Assembly (NCBI GenBank): GCA_963806935.1
Contig: CAWEAT010000031.1
Coordinates: forward strand, 7,113 to 71,112
Reading direction: 5' to 3'
DNA length: 64,000 bases
From: Roseiarcus sp963806935
GTDB lineage: Bacteria > Pseudomonadota > Alphaproteobacteria > Rhizobiales > Beijerinckiaceae
Shown: in pieces, positions 44,469 to 51,880 of the stretch
Position numbering within the stretch: the stretch's first letter is position 1
How the letters are laid out: every line of letters starts with the position of its first letter
Position numbers and translations under genes: made by a program
Notes under the pieces: generated by a model
What the model saw: the letters and a program-made list of their open reading frames with translations, nothing else
What the model was told of the DNA's origin: nothing
The model's database searches: none

Positions 44469-45932
44469 ATGGATCAGCGACTTACTTTACAACGGGCAGC
44501 AGTCGTAAGACGCGTGGACGCTCTATTTCGGGCGATGTCTTCAGATTTTCTATTACGCGAACAGTTTGTGACCGACCCGGCCCAGATCCTATCGGAATAT
44601 GTCTATTCGAAGAAACTCTCGCCCGAAGAAACGGCTCCGGTAAACCACCTCATTTACTCGGTCATGGCCAACAGAGGCCTGTTGCGATGGCTCCGCGACC
44701 GGTCGTTTCAACCTCACGGCCGCGAGCAGTCGAGCGGCGTATTCGTCGCGGAATTCACCCGCGCAGCGGTCCGGCATGGCGACCATAACGTGGTCGACGC
44801 GCTCATCCGAAACTCGTCGGTCGCCGCCAGACCGATCGCGTTCGATGGCGCGCTGCTGTCCGAGATCCTCAGGACGACTTTGGGGTTCCAGGATGGCACG
44901 GAGCATAGCCCCGGCGGCGGCGGCACTCAGCAGAGCGGCACCCACACGACCGAGCAGAGCACGGGCCGAGCAGAAGCGCGCAGCTGGCTTGAACGCGCCG
45001 CGGACGAGTTCAGGGAAGCCTTCCTGTTGCGCGCCGACGCGACCGAGCACAGCCCCGGCGGCGGCGGAACCCAGCAGAGCGGCACCCACGTCACCGAGCA
45101 TAGCACCGGCGGCGGCGGAACGCGCGGCTGGCTCGAACGCGCCGCGGACGAGTTCAGGCAAGCCTTCCTGCTGCGCGCCGACGCGACCGAGCACAGCCCT
45201 GGCGGCGGCGGCACCCAGCAGAGCGGCACCCACACCACCGAGCACAGCACCGGCGGCGGCGGAACGCGCGGCTGGCTCGAACGTGCGGCGGATGAGGCCC
45301 GGGAAGCCTTCCTGTTGCGCGCCAATGCAATACAGCAGCGTGCAGCCGAGGAGGCTCGACAGGCTTATCTCTTGCGAGCCGACGGCACGGAGAAGAGCAC
45401 CGGAACTGGCGGGACGGAGAAGAGCACCGGAACGAGCGGGACCTACACCACCGAGCACAGCACCGGCGGCGGCGGCACCCGCGGCTGGGTGCTCGCGGAA
45501 CGGATTGCAGAGGAGGAGGCGCGACGGGCTTATCTCTTGCGAGCCGACGGCACCGAGATGAGCACCGGCACGGGCGGTACGGAGCAGAGCACCGGCACCA
45601 GCGGCACGGAGCAGAGCACCGGCACCAGCGGCACGGAGATCAGCACCGGCAGCGGAACGCAACAGAGCACCGGCACCGGCGGAACCCAGCAGAGCACCGG
45701 CACTGGCGGAACCCAGCAGAGCACCGGCACTGGCGGAACGCAGAAGAGCACTGGAACGAGCGGAACCTACACCACCGAGCACAGCACCGGCGGCGGCGGA
45801 ACCCGCGGCTGGGTCGAAAGCCTATTCGGCGCCGGTTACGCCAGCGTAACGCTTCAGTCCCTTGCCCAGTACGCGGCCAACCTGCAGCGGCTGGGTCTGC
45901 TCGACGCCGCGCGGCAAGAGGGAGGCGATTGA
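44469..45932 (+). CDS. Repetitive Thr/Ser/Gly-rich protein with leader-like N-terminus (candidate multi-core precursor)
   Basis: A 487-residue protein I do not recognise. Residues 1-143 are a helical, non-repetitive domain (FLLREQFVTDPAQILSEYV, VNHLIYSVMANRGLL). Five Thr/Ser/Gly-rich blocks follow at about 144-173, 192-221, 239-269, 307-340 and 362-448. They open with TEHSPGGGGTQQSGTH or TE-x-STGTGG; blocks 2-5 end STGGGGTRGW and block 1 ends in a diverged RAEARSW. Between blocks lie amphipathic helices (LERAADEFREAFLLRAD), so most cores follow an LLRAD[AG] junction. Block 5 has eight tandem nonapeptides. The tail (450-487) is helical. There is no signal peptide, Cys or membrane segment. An oxygenase and a methyltransferase gene follow at once, suggesting a modified substrate. 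A structural or adhesive repeat protein is the alternative. Confidence 0.75.
   Translation: MDQRLTLQRAAVVRRVDALFRAMSSDFLLREQFVTDPAQILSEYVYSKKLSPEETAPVNHLIYSVMANRGLLRWLRDRSFQPHGREQSSGVFVAEFTRAAVRHGDHNVVDALIRNSSVAARPIAFDGALLSEILRTTLGFQDGTEHSPGGGGTQQSGTHTTEQSTGRAEARSWLERAADEFREAFLLRADATEHSPGGGGTQQSGTHVTEHSTGGGGTRGWLERAADEFRQAFLLRADATEHSPGGGGTQQSGTHTTEHSTGGGGTRGWLERAADEAREAFLLRANAIQQRAAEEARQAYLLRADGTEKSTGTGGTEKSTGTSGTYTTEHSTGGGGTRGWVLAERIAEEEARRAYLLRADGTEMSTGTGGTEQSTGTSGTEQSTGTSGTEISTGSGTQQSTGTGGTQQSTGTGGTQQSTGTGGTQKSTGTSGTYTTEHSTGGGGTRGWVESLFGAGYASVTLQSLAQYAANLQRLGLLDAARQEGGD
44898..45812 (+). repeat. Five-block intragenic repeat region
   Basis: Codons 144-448 of the repetitive protein. Blocks 1-3 are nearly identical (~48 codons each including the linker helix); blocks 4-5 are a second type with TE-x-STGTGG units. 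Every block but the first closes with TRGW; block 1 closes with a diverged RSW. Confidence 0.9.
45552..45764 (+). repeat. Tandem 27-base repeats encoding nonapeptides
   Basis: Eight consecutive units encode T-[EQ]-x-S-T-G-[TS]-[GS]-G (codons 362-432); the fourth unit is one codon shorter. Third-position differences between copies show some age, but several neighbours are almost identical, implying ongoing slippage or recombination. Confidence 0.88.
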
Positions 45933-45960
45933 AATCTGAGATCAGCGCCCGGAGGCAGCG

Positions 45961-47487
45961 ATGAGCCTGTCCGAAATACTGTCCTCGGCCGAGGCCGATG
46001 GCTCGAAGCGAGAGGATCGAAGCGACGCGTCGGATCGGCTTGAGGTCGCCCGGCGCCTGCTCGCGCAGGGCGACGAACATGCCGTCGCCAAGCGATATAG
46101 CCACGCCGAGGCGAGTTTTCATCGCGCCATCGAGTACAGCGGAGATTTCGCGCCGGCGTACAATAATCTCGGCTGGGTGCGGCAGATGGTCGCCGACGCC
46201 GAGGGCGCCGAACGCTGCTACGGTCAAGCTCTGAAGTTCGACCCTTCGCTCAGGGCGGCGCGCAAGAATCTCCTGATGTTGCTGGTGAAGTCAGGCCGCC
46301 GCCAGGAAGCCTTCGAGCTGTGGCTCCCCGAACTGACATCCGACCAGGATCCAACGATCTTTCCCGAGGATCAACTTTCGCGGGCTTTGCGCGATCACGA
46401 TCTCTATCTCGCCGGCGAATACGCCGCTTTGCTGGCCGCATTTCGCTGCGGCAGCAAATGGCATCCGGCCGGGGTCGACGGTCGGGGCGCGACGGCGTTT
46501 CTCATGGAGCGGGCGCTTTTTCTCACCATTCCCAAACTGATCCACGATGTCGAGCAATTCTCGTATTTGCAGTCGAGAGCGGTCCTCGGAAGCGAATTCA
46601 CCCCGATCATTTCCGCCTATGAACAAGTGATCGACGAGATGAGGTCGGCGGGCCTGGACGCGCCGACGCCTCTCAATGACGACGTCCGGGCGCGCATCGG
46701 GCATGTCTATAATCGGATCGTGCATATCAGGGAGACGCCGCGGCTCGCGCGAGCGCTCTCCGGCGAGTGGAACGCGGCGACGGTCGAGACGGACTATCTC
46801 GAGACCGGCGTTGTCGTCGTGGACAACTTTCTCACCCAAGAGGCGCTCGACAACGTGCGCCAGTTCTGTCTTGAATCAACCGTCTGGTCGGGCAACCGCT
46901 ACAACCATGGGCGGCTCGGCGCTTTTTTCCGCGACGGATTCAATTGCCCTCTGCTGTGGCAGATCGCCGAGGAATTGCAGCACGCTTTGCCGCGCGTGAT
47001 TGGCCGGCGCTATCCGCTTCAGCAACTCTGGGGCTTCAAGACGCCACAAAACCTTCCGGCCGATTCGACCACCCACGCCGATTTCGCCGCCGTGAACGTC
47101 AACTTCTGGATCACGCCCGACGACGCCAATCTCGACAAGGAATCGGGAGGGTTGGTCGTCTACGACGTGCAAGCGCCAATCAACTGGAATTTTGACAGTT
47201 ACAACGGGAAGCTCGGCGCCATTCGTTCCTTCCTGCGGCGCAAGAAGGCGAGCTCGTTTAGAATCCCTTACCGGCAGAACAGGGCGATGATTTTCAATTC
47301 CGATCTCTTCCACGCGACCGAGGCCGTCAGTTTTCGGCCCGGCTACGAAAACCATCGGGTGAACGTCACGATGCTGTACGGGTTTCGTGAGGACGACGCC
47401 CATCATTTGGACCCGCGCATCGACATCCCGACCGGCTCCTCCTCACCGAGTTCGGCCGCCTGGCGCTCGGCGGCGTTCGGCCGTTAA
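45961..47487 (+). CDS. TPR-containing 2OG-Fe(II) oxygenase
   Basis: A 508-residue protein 28 bases after the repetitive gene. Residues about 25-100 are TPR-like (ARRLLAQGDEHAVAKRYSHA, FAPAYNNLGWVRQMV, AERCYGQALKFDPSL). The C-terminal part (about 275-490) is a jelly-roll oxygenase: VVVDNFLTQEALDNVRQFC, a His-x-Asp in STTHADFAAVNVNFW near 370, the distal His in FNSDLFHATEAV near 449, and an Arg in YENHRVNVTMLYGF. It probably hydroxylates a protein or peptide side chain, with TPRs gripping the substrate. The adjacent repetitive protein is the obvious candidate; this is inference. Confidence 0.85.
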   Translation: MSLSEILSSAEADGSKREDRSDASDRLEVARRLLAQGDEHAVAKRYSHAEASFHRAIEYSGDFAPAYNNLGWVRQMVADAEGAERCYGQALKFDPSLRAARKNLLMLLVKSGRRQEAFELWLPELTSDQDPTIFPEDQLSRALRDHDLYLAGEYAALLAAFRCGSKWHPAGVDGRGATAFLMERALFLTIPKLIHDVEQFSYLQSRAVLGSEFTPIISAYEQVIDEMRSAGLDAPTPLNDDVRARIGHVYNRIVHIRETPRLARALSGEWNAATVETDYLETGVVVVDNFLTQEALDNVRQFCLESTVWSGNRYNHGRLGAFFRDGFNCPLLWQIAEELQHALPRVIGRRYPLQQLWGFKTPQNLPADSTTHADFAAVNVNFWITPDDANLDKESGGLVVYDVQAPINWNFDSYNGKLGAIRSFLRRKKASSFRIPYRQNRAMIFNSDLFHATEAVSFRPGYENHRVNVTMLYGFREDDAHHLDPRIDIPTGSSSPSSAAWRSAAFGR

Positions 47488-47494
47488 GAAGCCG

Positions 47495-48199
47495 ATGGAT
47501 TCACCCTCGCAATATGGCCAGGATCTGTTTGTTCTCGACGCGCTGGGCGGGCGCCGCGGCGGCTACTTTCTCGACTTCGGCGCCTCGAACGGCGTCCGCT
47601 TCAGCAATACGCTGCTGCTCGAGCAGTCGTTTGGCTGGCGGGGGATCTGCATCGAGCCCAACGACTCGTTTTTCGCCGAGCTGAAAAAAAATCGCAAATG
47701 TCATTGCCTGAACGTTTGCGTTTACGATCGCGATGGCGAGGTGGAGTTTGTCGATAACGCTTCGGTTTTGGGCGGCGTCCTCGCTGATTATGATCCGAGC
47801 CATCTGGAATACGCGAAGGCGAATTTTGACCTTCGGTGCGATTCCGCGGGAAGACCGGCGACGGTGAGAAAAGCTGCGCGCACGCTGCGGTCCGTGCTGC
47901 GCGAGTGCGAAGCTCCGCCTATCATCGATTACTGGAGCCTCGACACCGAGGGGTCCGAGCTGACGATTTTGAAGAGTTTTCCTTTCGACCGCTACTCATT
48001 CCGCGTGATAAGCGTTGAGCACAATTGGCTGCCGTTGCGCGCTGAGATCCGTCATTTCCTGGAAGGGCGCGGCTATCAGCTCGTGAAGGCGCTCGGCTGC
48101 GACGATTGCTATGTCGGGGATCAGGACCTCAGAAATGTCCGTCAATACTTGAGCGTGCCGCCCTGGCGCAGTCGCGCATGGGCTCGCTCAAGCAACTGA
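47495..48199 (+). CDS. FkbM family methyltransferase
   Basis: A 234-residue SAM-dependent enzyme 7 bases after the oxygenase stop. It has the FkbM pattern: SQYGQDLFVLDAL, GGYFLDFGASNGVRFSNT (SAM loop), WRGICIEPNDSFF, and IDYWSLDTEGSELTILKSF. FkbM-type enzymes O-methylate natural products and sugars. Tight spacing implies one mRNA with the repetitive protein and oxygenase, so it may methylate a hydroxyl made by the oxygenase, or a side-chain carboxyl or Ser/Thr. That target is inferred. Confidence 0.87.
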   Translation: MDSPSQYGQDLFVLDALGGRRGGYFLDFGASNGVRFSNTLLLEQSFGWRGICIEPNDSFFAELKKNRKCHCLNVCVYDRDGEVEFVDNASVLGGVLADYDPSHLEYAKANFDLRCDSAGRPATVRKAARTLRSVLRECEAPPIIDYWSLDTEGSELTILKSFPFDRYSFRVISVEHNWLPLRAEIRHFLEGRGYQLVKALGCDDCYVGDQDLRNVRQYLSVPPWRSRAWARSSN

Positions 48200-48245
48200 G
48201 GCGGCGTGCGCGGCAGGGCCGCGCTCTGGACGGGAGGGAAAGCCC

Positions 48246-50885
48246 ATGTTTGCCAGCTTCACCCTGGATAATTTCCGCATCACGGACACGCGGTCCCTGC
48301 ACAAGGACACCGTCTTCGCCTCCATAAACATGACTGTTGGAGGCAACCCATCCGTTTCCAAGACCCGGGCGATGGGGGACCTGAACAACGGAACCTATCA
48401 AACCGGCCTGACGGTCGAAGCCGATATTCCGAATGACGACACCCTGATCATCTGCAAATACGTCATCGTCAACGCCGGCCATTCCAATAATGACGCGGTG
48501 GAAAAATCCATTCAGACCGCGTTCCACTCGATCGACCAGGCGGTCTCCAACAATAAGAAAACAACGGCGGAGATTGGCGTCGTCACCGCTCTTGGCGTCG
48601 CGGTGGTGCCGTTCGCCGGGTCTGCTCTCATCGGCCTGTCGGTGATCGTGGGGGCGGCATGGGTCGGCTCTCTCCTGTTCGCGGATTGCGATGGTCTGGT
48701 CGCGGCCGGCGTTCGGGTCTTCAAGGCCCGCGAGCTCATTCAAAAGGCGCCATCCGGCAAGAAGCTGTCGGAAACCGTCGAGCATCACGGCACGGATTCC
48801 CCCCACGGCTGCGGCTCCAATTCGCACTACTACACGACCAATTCGATTTCGACCGCGCCTTCGATTCAGACCGCGATCGATCTCAATGGCGCATGGGCGA
48901 GCGGCGGCGTCGCCGGACCCTTCATCTCCAGAGCCGGCAACTCGCTCTCGATCGACATGTCGGCCTATCGCCGTCCCACCGCTTCCGGAACGATCCTGGA
49001 TGGGTCGCGCATCTCGGTGAAATTCCCGGACGACAAGACCACCTATACCGGGACGCTGCAGGCGCCCAACATCCTGAGATGGTCAAACAACACGACCTGG
49101 ACCAAAGTGGCGGCGATCGCGACGGTGATCGATCTCAATGGTCAATGGACGAGCGGCGGCGTTCTCGGTCCGGTCATCACGGTCCACGGCAATTCGCTCT
49201 CGATCGACATGCCGAAGCCGCGCCCGAAGGCGACCGGCTCGATTGTCGACAGCTCTCATATCTCGGTCAATTTTCCCGACGACAAGAGCTACACCGCAAC
49301 GCTCGAGAGGCCCGGCGCGATCAAATGGTCGAACAACTCGGTGTGGACGAAATTCGGCAAGAGCCGGATCAAGCACCTGTTCGTGCTGATGCTGGAAAAC
49401 CGGTCGTACGATCATATGCTCGGTTTTTCGCAGATCACTGGAACCGACGCGGAGACCGGACAGCGGACGTCAGCGGAGGGTCTGAAAGGCAGCGAATCCA
49501 ACGTCTATGAATTTGTGACCACCACCGTGTCGCAAGCGGCGCCGGACAGGGTGACGCCGCCGGGTCCGGCGCATCAATTCAACGACGTGCTGATCGACCT
49601 CTGCGGGCCGGAGTTCGACAATAAGCAGCTCAATGGCCAACCCTATCCGAAGGTGGTTGGAACTGGTTACGCCGCGGCCTACGGCATCATCACCGACAAG
49701 ACGCGCGCAGGCGAAGTGATGCGTTGCTTCTCCAAGGCTGATCTTCCGGTCTTGAACGCGCTCGCCTCGGAGTTTGTTCTCTGCGATCACTGGTTCAGTT
49801 CGATGGCCGGCCCGACCGAGCCCAACCGGATGTTCGTCCACGCGGCGACCTCGGGCGTCTGGGACGACTCGCCCACAGGCTGGCAGCAGACGAAAGACGA
49901 ATTGGGCGGGGACGGGGTCAGTTTCCGCAATGGCACGATCTACGACCAGTTGCGCAAAGCAAAAATTCCGTTCCGGATCTATGCAGGCGATGTTTTCCCG
50001 AATGTCGGGCTTCTGCACGGCATCAGCATCAACGACGACATCGACGATTTCGCCCATTTCGAGGGCGATATCAACAACGCCGACTTCGACGCCGCTTACA
50101 CCTTCATCGAGCCCAATTATGACGCGCTGGTCAACAACTTCACGGACGGCAACTCCCAGCACCCGCTCGGCAGCGTTCACGCCGGCGAGCAACTGATCAA
50201 GCAGGTCTATGAGATCATCCGCCAGTCGCCGCGCTGGAACGACAGCATGCTCATCGTCACCTGGGACGAGCATGGCGGGTTTTACGACCATGTTCTGCCG
50301 CCGCGGGCGACGCCGACCGGAGAGCGCGGCCAGTCGCACGGCTACATGTTCGACCAGCTCGGCCCGCGCGTGCCGGCGGTGGTGATTTCGCCATGGTGCC
50401 CGAAGAACGTGATCGAGCATCGGCCGCTCGAGCATTCCGTGGTGCCGGCGACCATCGAGCAGATGTTCGGCGTCCCTCCGCTCACCGTCCGTGACCGGGG
50501 GCTTGTCGGCCTGCAGGCGCTCGCGACCCTGGCCACGCCTCGTCAGGACGCGCCGGTCACGCTTCCCGGCCCCGCCGTCGCGGATGTGAAGGTCGCGGCG
50601 GCGGCGCCGCCGGCCGCCGACTTGTCAACGCCGATCGACGCCGTCAAGGACGACTGGCCGTTCTGGCTCATGCGCATTGCCGTGAAACATCATCTGGAAG
50701 CGGCGCCGGCCGAAAGCGCAACAATCAAAGCCCAGGTGAACACGATCAACACGCTCGGCGATCTCAAACAATACATGGACAAGGTCGCCGTCATCGTGAC
50801 CGCGAAGAAAGTCGAATCGCGCAAACTGCGGGTCGCCGCTCGGCAGGCGAGGCTCGCCCAGCCGGCGCACGCGCCCGCTTCCTAG
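48246..50885 (+). CDS. Phosphoesterase (phospholipase C/acid phosphatase type) with N-terminal repeat domains
   Basis: An 879-residue protein with strong GGGAGGGAAAG site. Residues 1-170 are an unrecognised domain with a hydrophobic stretch (VTALGVAVVPFAGSALIGLS). Two tandem ~75-residue beta repeats follow at about 210-285 and 290-365 (IDLNGAWASGGVAGP / IDLNGQWTSGGVLGP, each ending SNN..WTK). From ~375 a phosphoesterase domain starts (HLFVLMLENRSYDHMLGF), with MAGPTEPNRMFVHAA and WDEHGGFYDHVLPP near 673. No signal peptide is seen, unusual for this family. It begins 46 bases after the methyltransferase gene and may share its transcript. Confidence 0.85.
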   Translation: MFASFTLDNFRITDTRSLHKDTVFASINMTVGGNPSVSKTRAMGDLNNGTYQTGLTVEADIPNDDTLIICKYVIVNAGHSNNDAVEKSIQTAFHSIDQAVSNNKKTTAEIGVVTALGVAVVPFAGSALIGLSVIVGAAWVGSLLFADCDGLVAAGVRVFKARELIQKAPSGKKLSETVEHHGTDSPHGCGSNSHYYTTNSISTAPSIQTAIDLNGAWASGGVAGPFISRAGNSLSIDMSAYRRPTASGTILDGSRISVKFPDDKTTYTGTLQAPNILRWSNNTTWTKVAAIATVIDLNGQWTSGGVLGPVITVHGNSLSIDMPKPRPKATGSIVDSSHISVNFPDDKSYTATLERPGAIKWSNNSVWTKFGKSRIKHLFVLMLENRSYDHMLGFSQITGTDAETGQRTSAEGLKGSESNVYEFVTTTVSQAAPDRVTPPGPAHQFNDVLIDLCGPEFDNKQLNGQPYPKVVGTGYAAAYGIITDKTRAGEVMRCFSKADLPVLNALASEFVLCDHWFSSMAGPTEPNRMFVHAATSGVWDDSPTGWQQTKDELGGDGVSFRNGTIYDQLRKAKIPFRIYAGDVFPNVGLLHGISINDDIDDFAHFEGDINNADFDAAYTFIEPNYDALVNNFTDGNSQHPLGSVHAGEQLIKQVYEIIRQSPRWNDSMLIVTWDEHGGFYDHVLPPRATPTGERGQSHGYMFDQLGPRVPAVVISPWCPKNVIEHRPLEHSVVPATIEQMFGVPPLTVRDRGLVGLQALATLATPRQDAPVTLPGPAVADVKVAAAAPPAADLSTPIDAVKDDWPFWLMRIAVKHHLEAAPAESATIKAQVNTINTLGDLKQYMDKVAVIVTAKKVESRKLRVAARQARLAQPAHAPAS

Positions 50886-50908
50886 GCGCGTTGCCTTCGG
50901 ATGGATCC

Positions 50909-51006
50909 GTCATTGCGAGGAGCGCAGCGACGGAGCAATCCAGAGACCAACGCTCTACGATCCCTGGATTGCTTCCCCCGGGCTTGACCCGGGGGTCGCA
51001 ATGACG
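50909..51006. repeat. Intergenic inverted repeat (rhizobial-type palindrome)
   Basis: GTCATTGCGAGG...GAGCAATCCAG on the left mirrors CTGGATTGCTT...GTCGCAATGAC on the right, with a nested CCCCCGGGCTTGACCCGGGGG hairpin at 50975-50995. Very similar palindromes are scattered through Hyphomicrobiales genomes. Here it lies between the convergent phosphoesterase and VapC genes. Confidence 0.8.
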
Positions 51007-51075
51007 GGCCATGGTTCGACCCAAAGGCAATCTGCTCTAAAATCCCCACGGGGCCGCGCGCGCGGCTCCTCGAGC

Positions 51076-51483
51076 CTATTCGCCGTTCGGCGCGACGAGC
51101 GTCAGCTCGGGAAAATACGCGCGATAGCGTCGCGGGTCGCGCGTCAGCAGGGCTGCGGCGGCCACGCTGGCGTGCGCGCCGATGAAGAAGTCCGGCAACG
51201 TGGCGGTCCGCACTCCGCCGGCGCGCCGGTACAACCTGAAAGCTTGCGCCGCGCGAAAGGCGGCGGATTTGGGTATTTCGGCCAGCGTCAAATCGAACTT
51301 CTCGATCTCCGCGTCACAATCCGACTGCGCTTCAAACCCGATCGCAAATTCAGCGTAAACGATCGCGTTGATCAGCAACGGGCCGCGGGCGTGCGCAGAG
51401 ACGATCGCATGACGCGACCAATCCGCCCAGACGCGATTGCCGGTCGCGATGTCGATCAGAATATTCGTATCGACGAAGATCAA
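51076..51483 (-). CDS. vapC: VapC-type PIN-domain toxin
   Basis: A 135-residue PIN protein: IFVDTNILIDIATGN (first Asp), INAIVYAEFAIGFE (Glu), AGGVRTATLPDFFIGAHA (Asp) and LLTRDPRRYRAYFP (last Asp). These acidic residues form the Mg2+ site of an RNase. The likely start is TTG 51483, which overlaps the restored stop of the antitoxin gene. As given, the antitoxin frame runs into it because of an extra base near 51503-51505. Confidence 0.87.
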   Translation of the reverse strand: MIFVDTNILIDIATGNRVWADWSRHAIVSAHARGPLLINAIVYAEFAIGFEAQSDCDAEIEKFDLTLAEIPKSAAFRAAQAFRLYRRAGGVRTATLPDFFIGAHASVAAAALLTRDPRRYRAYFPELTLVAPNGE

Positions 51484-51729
51484 TCCTCGCCCCGGGTCAT
51501 CGCCCATGACCTCTTCCGTGGAAAGGCCGCGGATTGGCCGGCGATGGCTCATCTCTTCCAATCGGCTGTTGTAGGCTTGCTCGCTTTTCAGCGCGGCCAC
51601 GGCCTCAATAATCACACCGCCTTCAGGCCGCACGCGCACCTCCACCCGGTCGCCGGGCTGAATTCCCGCGGCGTCGCGCACGGCCTTCGGCAAGGTGACC
51701 TGGCCTTTCACCGTCACGTTGGTCGCCAA
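51480..51729 (-). CDS. vapB: VapB-type antitoxin (AbrB/MazE fold), frame joined to VapC by a probable extra base
   Basis: From TTG 51729 the protein starts ATNVTVKGQVTLPKAVRDAA and GIQPGDRVEVRVRPEGG, a swapped-hairpin AbrB DNA-binding domain. A C-terminal toxin-binding tail follows (LEEMSHRRPIRGLSTEEVM). With one C fewer at 51503-51505 the tail ends AMTRGED and TGA at 51480-51482, giving a normal ~82-residue antitoxin. In the sequence as given, the two proteins are one 236-codon frame. Confidence 0.82.
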
Positions 51730-51880
51730 CTCATTCTCCGTAATACCGCCGCGGGGAAAAGTAATACGGGCGCGCGCGGGCGTCAAGAAACTCCATCAGC
51801 GAGCCCCCTGCCCCCTCACTCCTGCCCCTCTGGAGATGCTCGGTTTGCGCGCTCCATCCGCCCCGCGCTAAGTCTCGCCC

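Noticed and set aside
44589..45782. 397-codon open frame antisense to the repetitive protein (Ala/Gly/Val-rich)
   Set aside because: It is a by-product of repeated GC-rich codons on the coding strand. It has no ribosome site or family pattern and mirrors the sense repeats exactly.
44898..45812. The 27-base repeats as a CRISPR array
   Set aside because: Units are contiguous, in frame and coding, without spacers, and no cas genes are near.
44469..45932. RTX-type calcium-binding repeats for the nonapeptides
   Set aside because: The unit length (nine) matches, but there is no Asp at the calcium positions and no type I secretion gene nearby.
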